Shown here one piece after another: positions 35,773 through 45,018 of a stretch of 64,000 nt of DNA. A program made the position numbers and the translations under genes. The notes below the pieces were generated by a model, which saw nothing but the letters and a program-made list of their open reading frames with translations, was not told the DNA's origin and did not search any database. This stretch comes from Rhizobium sp. CCGE 510 (GTDB lineage: Bacteria; Pseudomonadota; Alphaproteobacteria; Rhizobiales; Rhizobiaceae). The stretch covers positions 744,001 to 808,000 of the forward strand of contig NZ_AEYF01000044.1 of assembly GCF_000292525.1 (NCBI RefSeq), written 5' to 3'. Every line of letters starts with the position of its first letter. The first letter of the stretch is position 1.

Positions 35773-35924
35773 CCCTGCCGGGCATCTCCCCCACAGGTGG
35801 GGAGATCACAAGTGGCCAAACCTTCGGCACCGTCTATCGTTGTGCCGAGCTGTAACGCCAGTTGTTTGGGGAAGCCAGTGAGCCCAGCCGATCTCCCCAC
35901 CTGTGGGGGAGATGCCCGGCAGGG
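35773..35924. repeat. Large inverted repeat between uxuB-like and the GcvT-domain dehydrogenase
   Basis: Two 35-base arms, 35773-35807 (starting CCCTGCCGGG) and 35890-35924 (ending CCCGGCAGGG), are perfect inverted copies with an 82-base loop. The internal arm segment CTCCCCCACAGGTGGGGAG is itself palindromic. The flanks extend the similarity imperfectly to about 35745 and 35950. No transposase is encoded. It looks like a MITE-type or extragenic palindromic element; both surrounding genes converge on it, so it may also terminate both. Confidence 0.75.
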
Positions 35925-36000
35925 CAGAGGGGGGTTCACACGGCATGCCGTCTCCTTGTCACCTATATCTCGGAGCGCTCGAGCGCACAGATTCGCCCCA

Positions 36001-38451
36001 TCACGCCTTCACCCGCACCATGTCGGGATCATAAAGCGGCGCCAGCGAGACCTTGCAGGGAATGCGCTCCCTGGCGACATCCAGCTCATAGGTGCCGGAG
36101 AGGATGAAATCCTCCGTCACGCCATCGGGGCTGCGGACATAGCCGTAGCCGATCGGTTTGCCGAGTGTATAGCCGAAGCCACCGCTCGACAGCCAGCCGA
36201 CGCGCTTGCCGGCGCGATAGATCGTTTCGCGGCCGAGCAGCACGGTATCGGGATCGTCGGGCACGAAGCAGGCGAGGCGCTTCTTCACTCCATCCGCCAA
36301 CTGCCGCTCGATCGCCTCGCGGCCGCGGAAGGCAATGTTCTTCTTCATTTTTACTGCCCAGCCGAGGCCAGCTTCAACAGGCGTATGGTCGGGTCCGATG
36401 TCGGAGCCCCAGGCGCGATAACCTTTTTCCAAGCGGCAGCTCTCGATGGCGCGGTAGCCGGCATTGACGAGGCCGAGCTCGGCGCCTGACGCCATCAGCA
36501 CGTCATAGACCGTCGTCGCATATTCAATCGGGATATGCAGTTCATAGCCGAGTTCGCCGACATAGGTGATGCGCAGCGCCCGCACCGGGCAGCCGGATAT
36601 GCCGACGGTTCTGACCTTGCCGAAGGGGAAGGCCGCATTCGAGACGTCGCTGCCCGTTACCTTTTCCAGCACGGCGCGGGAATTCGGTCCCATCAGCGAC
36701 AGTACTGAATAGGCTGAGGTGACGTCGACCAGCTCGGCATGCATCTCCGCCGGAATATTGCGGGCGATCCAGTTGAAGTCATGGGTGGCGAAACCGGTGC
36801 CGGTGACGATGTAATATTCGTCCTCGGCGATGCGGGCGACCGTCACGTCGCATTCGATACCGCCCTTGTCGTTCAGGATCTGCGTGTAAATGAGCGATCC
36901 CACCGGTCTTGCAACATCGTTGGCGGCGATCCAGGAGAGTGCGGCCTCGGCATCCCTGCCCTTCAGCACGAATTTGGCAAAGGAAGTCTGGTCGAAGATG
37001 ACGGCCGCCTCGCGCACCGCCTTGTGCTCGCGGCCGACGGCGTCGAACCAGTTCTGCCTGGTATAGCTGTAGATATCCTTCGGCTCCTCATTGGCGAAGA
37101 GATCGGCAAACCAGTTCGGCCGCTCCCAGCCGAGTTTTTCGCCGAAACAGGCGCCCTGCGCCTTCAGCCGGTCATAAAGCGGCGATTTGCGACAGGGGCG
37201 GCCGCTCGAATGTTCCTCGAATGGCCAGGCCATGGTGTAATGCTTGCCATAGGCTTCAAGCGTGCGGGTGCGGACCCAGTCGGTATCGAAATGCGGCCGG
37301 CCGAAACGGCGGATATCGACCGGCCAGAGATCGTAGGGCGGTTCGCCTTTCGTCACCCATTCGGCAAGCGCCATGCCGGCGCCGCCGGCCGAGGCGATGC
37401 CGAAGGCGTTGAAACCGGCGCCGACGAAGAAATTCTTCAACTCCGGCGCCTCGCCGAGAATAAAGTTGCCATCCGGCGTGAAGCTTTCCGGGCCGTTCAG
37501 CAGCTGTTTGACGCCGACATTTTCCAGCGCCGGAACGCGGCCGAGCGCCTGTTCCATGATCGGCTCGAAATGGTCGAAATTACTGTCCAGCAGCGTGTAG
37601 TGGAAACCTTCGGGGATCCCGTCTTTCGCCCAGGCAATGGGGTTCGGCTCGTAGCCGCCCATAACGATGCCGCCGACCTCCTCCTTGTAATAGGTCAGGC
37701 GATCGGGATCGCGCAGCGTCGGCAGATTGGACGGCACGCCGAAGGATTCGGTGATGATATATTGATGCTCGACGGAGACCAGCGGCACATTGACGCCGAA
37801 ACGCTGGCCGAAGGCACGCGTCCATTGGCCGGCGCAGACGACGACGCGTTCGCATTCGATGCGCCCTTGCGCCGTGATGACGGCGCGGACCCTCCCCTTG
37901 TCGATCTCGAGATCGAGGACCTCGGTATCCTCGAAGATCGAAACACCGGACATGCGGGCGCCCTTCGCCAGCGCCTGGGTGATGTCGGAGGGATTGGCCT
38001 GGCCGTCGGTGGGAAGGAAGGCGGCGCCGACGAGATCGTCTGTTGTCATCAACGGCCAGAGATCGAAGGCTTCCTGCGGCGTCAGCAATTGCATTTCGAG
38101 GCCGAAGGATTGAGCGGTGGTCGCCTGGCGCCTGACCTCGGTCCAGCGCTCCTCGTTGCAGGCAAGCCGCAGGCCGCCATTCATCTTCCAGCCGGTGCCG
38201 AGGCCGGTTTCCTCCTCCAGCCGTTTGTAGAGATCGACGGAATAACCGAGAAGCTGGGTGATGTTGGCGCTGGTGCGCAGTTGGCCGACAAGGCCGGCGG
38301 CGTGGAAAGTGGTTCCCGAGGTCAGCTTCTTGCGCTCAAGCAGAACGGTATCGGTCCAGCCGAGCTTGCCGAGATGATAGGCTGTCGAGCAGCCGATGAT
38401 GCCGCCGCCGATGACCACGGCTTTCGCCGTCTTCGGTAATTCCCTCATCAT
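36001..38451 (-). CDS. FAD-dependent dehydrogenase with GcvT domain (sarcosine/dimethylglycine dehydrogenase-like)
   Basis: An 816-residue two-part enzyme. Residues ~10-430 are a DAO-type FAD domain (AVVIGGGIIGCSTAYHLGKL, then SGTTFHAAGLVGQLR, and the late FFVGAGFNAFGIASAGGAG). The FAO_M bridge follows, then a GcvT tetrahydrofolate-binding domain and its C-terminal barrel at about 480-816. Family members oxidatively demethylate dimethylglycine or sarcosine and pass the methyl carbon to folate. Substrate uncertain. The adjacent kinase-like gene overlaps its start by four bases, so they are one operon. Confidence 0.88.
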   Translation of the reverse strand: MMRELPKTAKAVVIGGGIIGCSTAYHLGKLGWTDTVLLERKKLTSGTTFHAAGLVGQLRTSANITQLLGYSVDLYKRLEEETGLGTGWKMNGGLRLACNEERWTEVRRQATTAQSFGLEMQLLTPQEAFDLWPLMTTDDLVGAAFLPTDGQANPSDITQALAKGARMSGVSIFEDTEVLDLEIDKGRVRAVITAQGRIECERVVVCAGQWTRAFGQRFGVNVPLVSVEHQYIITESFGVPSNLPTLRDPDRLTYYKEEVGGIVMGGYEPNPIAWAKDGIPEGFHYTLLDSNFDHFEPIMEQALGRVPALENVGVKQLLNGPESFTPDGNFILGEAPELKNFFVGAGFNAFGIASAGGAGMALAEWVTKGEPPYDLWPVDIRRFGRPHFDTDWVRTRTLEAYGKHYTMAWPFEEHSSGRPCRKSPLYDRLKAQGACFGEKLGWERPNWFADLFANEEPKDIYSYTRQNWFDAVGREHKAVREAAVIFDQTSFAKFVLKGRDAEAALSWIAANDVARPVGSLIYTQILNDKGGIECDVTVARIAEDEYYIVTGTGFATHDFNWIARNIPAEMHAELVDVTSAYSVLSLMGPNSRAVLEKVTGSDVSNAAFPFGKVRTVGISGCPVRALRITYVGELGYELHIPIEYATTVYDVLMASGAELGLVNAGYRAIESCRLEKGYRAWGSDIGPDHTPVEAGLGWAVKMKKNIAFRGREAIERQLADGVKKRLACFVPDDPDTVLLGRETIYRAGKRVGWLSSGGFGYTLGKPIGYGYVRSPDGVTEDFILSGTYELDVARERIPCKVSLAPLYDPDMVRVKA

Positions 38452-39326
38452 TTATGATCCTGTTCAAAGGCTTGATAGGCGCGTTCGAAGCGCGCGAGAT
38501 TTTCGGCCGTATAGGCGGCATAGTCGAAATCGATGGTGGAATGGACTTCCGAAATCATGCTCCAGAGCGTCTCGCGCAGCAGCGAGGCGCATTTCATCGC
38601 GCCGTAGCGCCGGCTGAGGTCATCGGTCAGCGGCCGATCGTAATAGATCTCCAGCATCATGCGCTCGGCCGCATTCGAGAGTTCGTTGTTCGAGGCCAAT
38701 CCGCCGAGGTCGAACAGCGGCGTGTTGAAGCCGGCATAATCCCAGTCGATCAGCCAAAGCCGCTTGCCGTCATCGAGAAAGTTGGCGGCCAGCAGGTCGT
38801 TGTGGCCGAAGGCGATCTCGAACGGCCCTGCCGCTGCTTCCAGCGTCTCGGCACTAGCAACGAGCCCCGGCAGCAGCAGACGATAGGTGCTGCCTGCCGC
38901 CTTCAGATTGGCGGCATAGTCGCGGATGACATGGAAGACCCAGAAGATCATCGCCTGACCACGGAAATGCCGGGCGATGTCCTGGTGGCAGGCGCGGACC
39001 AGCGGCACAATGCGGGCCAGCGTTTCCGGCACTCTTATATCCTCCGGCGACAGCGCCCTCGCCTCGATGTATTCGAGCACCAGCACGCCCGGCGAATGGT
39101 GGAGAACGGCGGGCGATATGCCGGCGGCATGGGCCGCACGGCTTGCGGCAAGCTCGTTCTGACGGCTGATGTGGTGGATCGGAATATCGGTGCCGAGCCT
39201 GACCACGCAGCGCGCAACGGCATCGCTGACCAGATAGTTCCGGTTGGTAATGCCGCCGGATATAGGCGAAATTGCAATCGGGCCCTGCCAGATGCCAAGC
39301 GCATGAATCCTATCTTCAGGCGTCAT
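38448..39326 (-). CDS. Choline/aminoglycoside phosphotransferase-family protein
   Basis: A 292-residue protein kinase-fold phosphotransferase of the APH/choline kinase type. The catalytic loop is AFGHNDLLAANFL (H-x-D-x5-N) and the metal site is LWLIDWDYAGFNTPL (the Asp of DxD). N-terminal ISGGITNRNYLV is the nucleotide loop. Coupled to a dimethylglycine/sarcosine dehydrogenase-like enzyme, it may act on choline, ethanolamine or a related amino alcohol; this is inference. ATG at 39326. Confidence 0.82.
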   Translation of the reverse strand: MTPEDRIHALGIWQGPIAISPISGGITNRNYLVSDAVARCVVRLGTDIPIHHISRQNELAASRAAHAAGISPAVLHHSPGVLVLEYIEARALSPEDIRVPETLARIVPLVRACHQDIARHFRGQAMIFWVFHVIRDYAANLKAAGSTYRLLLPGLVASAETLEAAAGPFEIAFGHNDLLAANFLDDGKRLWLIDWDYAGFNTPLFDLGGLASNNELSNAAERMMLEIYYDRPLTDDLSRRYGAMKCASLLRETLWSMISEVHSTIDFDYAAYTAENLARFERAYQAFEQDHK

Positions 39327-39337
39327 GCTTATCCCCC

Positions 39338-39424
39338 AGAGCATGATGCCGAAAAGTGTGAGCGGTTTTCGGACGACAGCATGCTCTAACCAATTAAGTT
39401 AGAACCGAATTCATCCTGTTCTAA
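39338..39424. repeat. Palindromic intergenic repeat, copy 3
   Basis: Arms AGAGCATG (39338-39345) and CATGCTCT (39380-39387) enclose the core AAAAGTG then GCGGTTTT, and a second hairpin TTAGAAC (39399-39405) with GTTCTAA (39418-39424) follows. The composite matches that at 53278-53390. It lies between the kinase-like gene and the ABC ATPase gene. Confidence 0.75.
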
Positions 39425-39478
39425 CGGCCCCATCCGGAAATGATGGGGCAGAGGGGGATCTGCTGTCAAGAAGAGCGG

Positions 39479-40555
39479 TTAGATCGTTTTGCCGGCGGCA
39501 TCGAAGACGTGACAGCGGGCCGGATCGAAGGAAGTCTTCACATTGGCGCCGCGCTCGACCTTCCGCTGGCCGTCGAGCGCAACGGTCAGGAGCTGGCTGT
39601 CGGGCGTCGTGGTGTAGAGCATGGTGGCGCCGCCGAGATTTTCGACGAGATCGATGTTGACGGTCGACAGCGCGATTGCGCCCTCGGCCAGCGAAAGATG
39701 CTCGGGACGGATACCGAAGGTGACGTCCTGACCGGCCTCGCCCTGCAGCCGGCGCGGCAGGCGGACGGAATTGCCACAGACATGGATGCTGGTTTCGGCC
39801 TCGCCGACCTCTTCGATGCGGGCCTTGAGGAAATTCATCTTCGGGCTGCCGATGAAGCCGGCGACGAAGCGGTTGGCCGGGTTGTTGTAAAGATCGAGCG
39901 GCGCGCCGACCTGCTCGATGCGGCCGGAATTCAACACGACGATCTTATCCGCCATCGTCATGGCTTCGACCTGGTCATGGGTGACATAGATCATGGTGTT
40001 GCCGAGGCTGCGGTGCAGGCGCGAAATCTCGACACGCATCTGCACCCGCAGTTCGGCATCGAGGTTGGATAGCGGCTCGTCGAACAGGAAGATACGCGGC
40101 TCGCGCACGATGGCGCGGCCGATCGCGACACGCTGGCGCTGGCCGCCGGAGAGCGCCTTCGGCTTGCGCTCCAGCAATTTCTCGATCTGCAGGATCTCGG
40201 CGGCGCGCTTCACCTTCGGCTGGATATCGGCCTTCTTGTAACCCGCCGTCTCCAAGCCGAAGGCGAGGTTCTTGTACACCGACATATGGGGATATAGGGC
40301 ATAGGACTGGAAAACCATGGCGATGCCGCGCTTGGCGGGCGCCACCTCGTTCATGCGCTCGTTGTCGAGCAGCAGCCCGCCGCCTGATATCTCCTCGAGA
40401 CCGGCGATCATGCGCAGAAGGGTCGATTTTCCGCAGCCCGAGGGACCGACGAAAACGACAAATTCGCCGGGATCGATCGTCAGGTCGATACCGTGGATCA
40501 CATCGATCGCGCCGTAGCGCTTCTCGACCTTCTGAAGAACGACACTGGTTGCCAT
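39479..40555 (-). CDS. ABC transporter ATP-binding protein (UgpC/MalK type)
   Basis: A 358-residue ATPase of the carbohydrate-uptake CUT1 group. Walker A is GPSGCGKST, the signature LSGGQRQRVAIGRA, and Walker B LFDEPLSNLDAELRVQM; the C-terminal half (about 240-358) holds the TOBE domain (DVTFGIRPEHLSL). It is the last gene of the operon that also encodes the oxidoreductase, two permeases and binding protein. It energises sugar import. Confidence 0.93.
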   Translation of the reverse strand: MATSVVLQKVEKRYGAIDVIHGIDLTIDPGEFVVFVGPSGCGKSTLLRMIAGLEEISGGGLLLDNERMNEVAPAKRGIAMVFQSYALYPHMSVYKNLAFGLETAGYKKADIQPKVKRAAEILQIEKLLERKPKALSGGQRQRVAIGRAIVREPRIFLFDEPLSNLDAELRVQMRVEISRLHRSLGNTMIYVTHDQVEAMTMADKIVVLNSGRIEQVGAPLDLYNNPANRFVAGFIGSPKMNFLKARIEEVGEAETSIHVCGNSVRLPRRLQGEAGQDVTFGIRPEHLSLAEGAIALSTVNIDLVENLGGATMLYTTTPDSQLLTVALDGQRKVERGANVKTSFDPARCHVFDAAGKTI

Positions 40556-40585
40556 CTTCTCAAAACCCTCTCGTTTATTTACCGG

Positions 40586-41659
40586 TTACTTCGTTCTTGC
40601 GCGCCAATCGGCGTATTTCGGGCTGTCGGGACCGACAGGCAGCGGCACGTCGGCGCCGCTGTCGGAAGACTGGTAAATGGCTGTCACCAGTTCCAGCGCG
40701 CGGCGCGCATCCACCGTGGTCACCGGCAGCGGCCCATGGCCGCTGAGGAAGGCGTGGAACTGGCCCATCTGGGTGGTGAAACGCGGAGCGACCGGCTGCC
40801 AGTCGGCAATCACCCGGTCGATCTTCTCCCGCACGTCGTCATTCGCCGCGATAATCTTCCAGGGATCCTTGCCGGGTGTGTAGGGCTCGTGGCTGCTTTC
40901 GAACGTGACATTCTCGAAGTGCAGCCTCAGCCGGCTCAATTGTTCCTGCGAACCAAGCGTGCAGGAAAGCGAGACAAAGGCGCCGTTTTCCATCAGCAGG
41001 CTGGCAGAGGCGCAATCCTCGACCTCGATATCGTTGACGCGGGTGGCGACACGGCCGAAGACCCTTGCCGCCGGGCCCATCAGATGCATCATCATGTCGT
41101 GCAGATGCAGCGCGTGGGTGACGAGCACACCGCCGAGTTCGGTCGCCCATTTGCCGCGCCAGGGCACGGCGTAATATTCCGGCTTGCGTAGCCAGAAGGT
41201 TTCGACCGAGGCCGTATAGGCCTTGCCGGCAATGCCGGCATCGATGATCCGCTTGGCCTTCTGGATACCGTCGCCGTAGCGGTACTGGAAGATCGGCATC
41301 AGCACGCCTTTGGCGGTCTTTTCCGCCTCCATGATGGTATCGACGGCGGCCAGCGAGCCGGTCAGTGGCTTTTCGCAAACGACATGTTTACCGGCAGCGA
41401 GTGCAGCCACCACCTGTTCCAGGTGGATGCCGGGCGGGGTGCAGATATCGATGATGTCGATCGTGTCGTCGGCCAATAGCTCCGCGAAGGAGGTGGTGCG
41501 TCGTTCGATGCCGAACTCGTCGCCGACCGCTGCCATGCGCTCTCCGTTCAGGTCGCAGATCGCCACGACCTTGAACTTGTCGGCATGCGGCAGGTAACCC
41601 TCGACAATATGGGAGCGGCCGATGCCGCAGCCGACGATCGCGACCGTCCTGATACTCAT
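40586..41659 (-). CDS. Gfo/Idh/MocA family oxidoreductase
   Basis: A 357-residue NAD(P)-dependent sugar dehydrogenase. The N-terminal Rossmann fold has VAIVGCGIGRSHIVEGYLPH, and the EKPLTGSL motif contains the catalytic Lys (CEKP). The C-terminal domain (GGVLVTHALHLHDMMMHLMG) supplies a His after the conserved GG. Such enzymes oxidise sugars, often at C3, or inositols. It sits inside the ABC operon between the permease and ATPase, so it should act on the imported sugar. The frame is open far upstream; ATG 41659 is chosen. Confidence 0.9.
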   Translation of the reverse strand: MSIRTVAIVGCGIGRSHIVEGYLPHADKFKVVAICDLNGERMAAVGDEFGIERRTTSFAELLADDTIDIIDICTPPGIHLEQVVAALAAGKHVVCEKPLTGSLAAVDTIMEAEKTAKGVLMPIFQYRYGDGIQKAKRIIDAGIAGKAYTASVETFWLRKPEYYAVPWRGKWATELGGVLVTHALHLHDMMMHLMGPAARVFGRVATRVNDIEVEDCASASLLMENGAFVSLSCTLGSQEQLSRLRLHFENVTFESSHEPYTPGKDPWKIIAANDDVREKIDRVIADWQPVAPRFTTQMGQFHAFLSGHGPLPVTTVDARRALELVTAIYQSSDSGADVPLPVGPDSPKYADWRARTK

Positions 41660-41682
41660 GTCGCTCTTTCCCGTGATCGCCA

Positions 41683-42570
41683 TCAACGCTTCATGCCCGT
41701 CGTGGCGATGCCCTCGATCAGCAGCCGCTGGAAGAACAGGAAGAAGAAGAATACCGGCACGAGCGTCAGGGTCGACATGGCGAACAGACCGCCCCAGTCC
41801 GATGCGCTGGTGGAGTCCACGAAGGTACGCAGGCCGAGCTGGATCGTATAGGTGTTCATGTCGTTCAGGTAGATCAACGGACCGAAGAAATCGTCCCAGG
41901 TCCAGATGAAGGAAAAGATGGCGGCCGTCGCCAGCACCGGCAGCGATAGCGGCAACATGATCTTCCAGTAGATGCGCCAGGCGCTGCAGCCATCCATCAT
42001 CGCCGCCTCGTCCAGTTCGCGCGGGATACCGCGGAAGAACTGCACCATCAGGAAGATGAAGAAAGCATCGCTTGCCAGGAACTTCGGCACGACGAGGGGC
42101 AGGATGGTGTTGACCCAGCCGAGGTTGAGGAAGAGCACATATTGCGGGATCAGCGTCACATGATAGGGGATCATCAGCGTGCCGAGCATGATCGCGAACC
42201 AGAAGTTCCGGCCAACAAATCGCAGGCGCGCAAAGGCGAAGGCCGTCAGCGAACAGGCGATGACATTGCCGGTCACCACCAGCAGCGAGATGACGAGCGA
42301 ATTCCAGAAGAACCGGCCGAAGCTGACGTCGAGACCGACCCAACCGCGCGCATAGGAGGAGAAATCGATCGACGACGGGATAAGCGAGGTCGACGAGAAG
42401 ATCTCGTTTTCCGGCCGGACCGATGCCGAAACCATCCACAACAGCGGATAGAGCATGAGAAGCGAAGCGGCGATCAGCAGGACGTGGATGATCAGCGATG
42501 CCGGCAGGCTGCGTTTGGTGATGTCCGATGGCGGCCGGGCCGCAGTCACGGAAGCGGTCATCTCAGTCAT
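41683..42570 (-). CDS. ABC sugar transporter permease (MalG type)
   Basis: A 295-residue inner membrane protein with about six transmembrane helices. The cytoplasmic EAA loop reads LDEAAMMDGCSAWRIYWKIM and contacts the ATPase. The N-terminus has a helix at about 28-50. It overlaps the previous permease gene by eight bases. With the MalF-type partner it forms the CUT1 channel. Confidence 0.92.
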   Translation of the reverse strand: MTEMTASVTAARPPSDITKRSLPASLIIHVLLIAASLLMLYPLLWMVSASVRPENEIFSSTSLIPSSIDFSSYARGWVGLDVSFGRFFWNSLVISLLVVTGNVIACSLTAFAFARLRFVGRNFWFAIMLGTLMIPYHVTLIPQYVLFLNLGWVNTILPLVVPKFLASDAFFIFLMVQFFRGIPRELDEAAMMDGCSAWRIYWKIMLPLSLPVLATAAIFSFIWTWDDFFGPLIYLNDMNTYTIQLGLRTFVDSTSASDWGGLFAMSTLTLVPVFFFFLFFQRLLIEGIATTGMKR

Positions 42571-43522
42571 CGTAATGCACCCAATAACGCGAGGTCAGGA
42601 AGGAGAAGGCAGTGAAGATCGCGATGATCAGCACCAGGATCCAGGCGAGCGCCGAGGCATAGCCCATGCGGAAATTGCCGAAGGCCTCCTGATAGAGGTA
42701 GAGCGTGTAAAAGAGCGTCGAGTTGATCGGACCGCCCGTGCCGCCGGAGATGATGAAGGCGGGCGTGAAGGCCTTGAAGGCATCAATCGTCTGGACGACG
42801 GCGTTGAAGAAGATCACCGGCGTCAGAAGCGGCAAGGTGATCTTGTAGAATTGCCGGAATTTCGAGGCGCCGTCGAGGCTCGCGGCCTCATACATATCCT
42901 GCGGGATCTGGCGCAGGCCGGCCAGGAAGATGATCATCGGCGAGCCGAACTGCCAGACGGACAGCGCCACCAGCGTGTAGATCGAATAATTCGGATGCGA
43001 GATCCAGCTCGGCCCCTCGATACCGATCTGGGCAAGGGCCGCATTGATGAGGCCGTCGCTGGCGAAAAGTTGGCGCCAAAGCACGGCAATCGCCACGCTG
43101 CCACCCAGCAAGGATGGGAGGTAGAAGATGGCCCGATAGATCGGCAGCCCACGCAGGCCGCGATTCAGCGCCATGGCGACAAGCAAGGCGAAGGTCAGTT
43201 TGAACGGCACCGATAAGACGACATAAGTCAGGGTGACGTGCATGGCGGCCGAGAATTTCGGATCCGCCGTGGCGATGCGCACGTAATTCGCCATTCCCAC
43301 CCACCGCGGCGACTGAAGCATGTCGAAGTCGGTGAAGGAGAGATAGAGTGAAATCAGGGCCGGCCCGAGCGTCAGCCCGAAGAAGCCGACAAGCCATGGC
43401 AGAAGGAAGAGATAGCCGGGAGCATTGGCATTCCAGAGACGCCGGAAGCGTCCCTCGGCCACGGCCCCCTGATAGCTTTCCACGGATATGGCCCCTGCGG
43501 GCGTGCGCATCGCATTGCTCAT
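42563..43522 (-). CDS. ABC sugar transporter permease (MalF type)
   Basis: A 319-residue inner membrane permease with about six transmembrane segments and an EAA loop MYEAASLDGASKFRQFYKIT. The N-terminal residues 1-30 are hydrophilic, then a helix near APGYLFLLPWLVGFFG. It starts six bases after the binding-protein gene ends, so it is translationally linked, and it pairs with the MalG-type permease. Confidence 0.92.
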   Translation of the reverse strand: MSNAMRTPAGAISVESYQGAVAEGRFRRLWNANAPGYLFLLPWLVGFFGLTLGPALISLYLSFTDFDMLQSPRWVGMANYVRIATADPKFSAAMHVTLTYVVLSVPFKLTFALLVAMALNRGLRGLPIYRAIFYLPSLLGGSVAIAVLWRQLFASDGLINAALAQIGIEGPSWISHPNYSIYTLVALSVWQFGSPMIIFLAGLRQIPQDMYEAASLDGASKFRQFYKITLPLLTPVIFFNAVVQTIDAFKAFTPAFIISGGTGGPINSTLFYTLYLYQEAFGNFRMGYASALAWILVLIIAIFTAFSFLTSRYWVHYDD

Positions 43523-43528
43523 ACGGGA

Positions 43529-44815
43529 TCAGCCTCGTGCGAGAATCTGCGTAATTTCAGAGACAAGTTGTTTGCCGCCGTCGGAAGGAGACAACTGTCC
43601 GAAACCAACCTGTTCGGCGATATTTCGCAGCATCAATTCGCCTTCACCGGCGCCGGCTGGCGGCGGCGGCGGCAATTTGCCGGCGAGATCGCCAAGGCCG
43701 CTGACATATTCCAGCGCAACCTTGCCATTGGCGTCGAGCTTCGCCGCCACGACCTCGCGCATGGCGCTCGATTCCGGAATGCCGCGTTCGACATCCAAGA
43801 GCACCACCGCCTCGGGATTTTTGACGAAGAAGTTAATGTAGTCCACCGCCAGGTCCACCGCTTTCGACTGGGCCGAAACCGAGAAGAACATCGAAGGCTT
43901 GCGATAGTGGCCGCCCTTCGAATCCGGCTTGATCCGCATGTAGTTGGTCAGCGCCAGCTTGTCCTTGCTCATTGCCTGATAGGCGACGAACTGGTTGGAA
44001 TGGGCAAAACCAGCTGCCGACTTGCCGAGCGATACCGTGTTGGTTTCGATATCGTTCTTGTCGAGCGCCTGGACATCGGCAGGAACGCAGGCGCCGGCCG
44101 TGCGGAACTTGGCCCACATGTCGTACCATTCCGAGGCATCGTCCACGTCGAAGGCGATCTTGCCGTCGGCGGTGTAGAGCCCCTTGCCGCGTTGACGCAG
44201 CCAGTTTTCGAACAGCGGTTCACCGCCGCTGCCGTCGGCGAGGCCGAACATGCCCTTGCGTTTGCCTGCCTTGGTGATCTCGACGCCCATGCGGGAGAAT
44301 TCCTCCCAGGTGGTCGCCTGTGTCGGCAGATCGACCCCGGCCTCCTTGAAGGCGGTGGTATTCAGAACCGTCGCGGCCGAGTTCGCGCCCAGGCTGACGC
44401 CATAGAGATGGCCGTCGACGCTGCCGCCTTCGATCTGCGCCTTGTCGAAATCGTCGAGATTGAGCTTGGCCGGCATGTAGGATTCGAGCGGGGCAAGCGC
44501 ACCGCGCCGGGCATACTGGACGATATAGCGATAATCCATCTGGATGACGTCCGGCGCGTTGCGGCCGGCGACCTGGGTCGCAAGGCGCGGCCAGTAGTCG
44601 CCCCAGCCGAGGAATTCGCCGGTGATCGACGTACCAGCATTCTTCGTCTGATAGAGTTGGGACACCTTGTTGGTGCGGTCAGCGCGCGGCTGCGAACCCC
44701 ACCAGAGGAGACGCAAGCGCGTTTCCTGTGCCAAAGCGCTGGTTCCCAGCGCCGAGAGCGAAAGAAGCGTTGCTCCTCCCGCAACGAAATTACGTCTGCT
44801 TACACGTAGGCTCAT
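43529..44815 (-). CDS. ABC transporter sugar-binding protein, twin-arginine secreted
   Basis: A 428-residue periplasmic binding protein (extracellular solute-binding family 1). The signal peptide carries a Tat motif, SRRNFVAGG, and a hydrophobic core LLSLSALGTSALA. The mature part starts near QETRLRLLWWGSQPRADR. WLRQRGK and GDYWPRLATQVAGR are shared with the orphan binding protein at 54565 (also 428 residues). ATG 44815 is chosen; the frame is open upstream. First gene of the importer operon, divergent from the TetR gene. Confidence 0.92.
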   Translation of the reverse strand: MSLRVSRRNFVAGGATLLSLSALGTSALAQETRLRLLWWGSQPRADRTNKVSQLYQTKNAGTSITGEFLGWGDYWPRLATQVAGRNAPDVIQMDYRYIVQYARRGALAPLESYMPAKLNLDDFDKAQIEGGSVDGHLYGVSLGANSAATVLNTTAFKEAGVDLPTQATTWEEFSRMGVEITKAGKRKGMFGLADGSGGEPLFENWLRQRGKGLYTADGKIAFDVDDASEWYDMWAKFRTAGACVPADVQALDKNDIETNTVSLGKSAAGFAHSNQFVAYQAMSKDKLALTNYMRIKPDSKGGHYRKPSMFFSVSAQSKAVDLAVDYINFFVKNPEAVVLLDVERGIPESSAMREVVAAKLDANGKVALEYVSGLGDLAGKLPPPPPAGAGEGELMLRNIAEQVGFGQLSPSDGGKQLVSEITQILARG

Positions 44816-44876
44816 TTTTTCCTCCTCCAAAGGGGAAGCGCCTCCACACGCTTCCGATGTAGTTACCCTTGCACAA

Positions 44877-44892
44877 ATAACTAATTGGTTAC
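44877..44892 (-). promoter_or_regulatory. Candidate TetR operator in front of the importer operon
   Basis: On the minus strand the site is GTAACC-AATT-AGTTAT, an imperfect palindrome. It matches the perfect palindrome at 45750-45765 in layout (GTAAC, four bases, AGTTA). A further half-site AGTTAC lies at 44861-44866, inside the transcribed region or the promoter. The site is 62 bases upstream of the binding-protein start. Confidence 0.5.
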
Positions 44893-45018
44893 AAGCTATG
44901 AGCAAAGCGGCAAGCGTGTCAAGCGGGGTGTCGGTTCTCGCGGCCGCCCTTTTAAATTCGGTTTTTACAATTTCGCACCGAAGGCTTATGAGCGCAACAT
45001 GCGAGAGGGAGGGGAACG

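Noticed and set aside
36739..38439. A 566-residue plus-strand frame over the GcvT-domain dehydrogenase
   Set aside because: Antisense frame in a GC-rich gene with low-complexity translation; the minus-strand gene has clear FAD and GcvT motifs.
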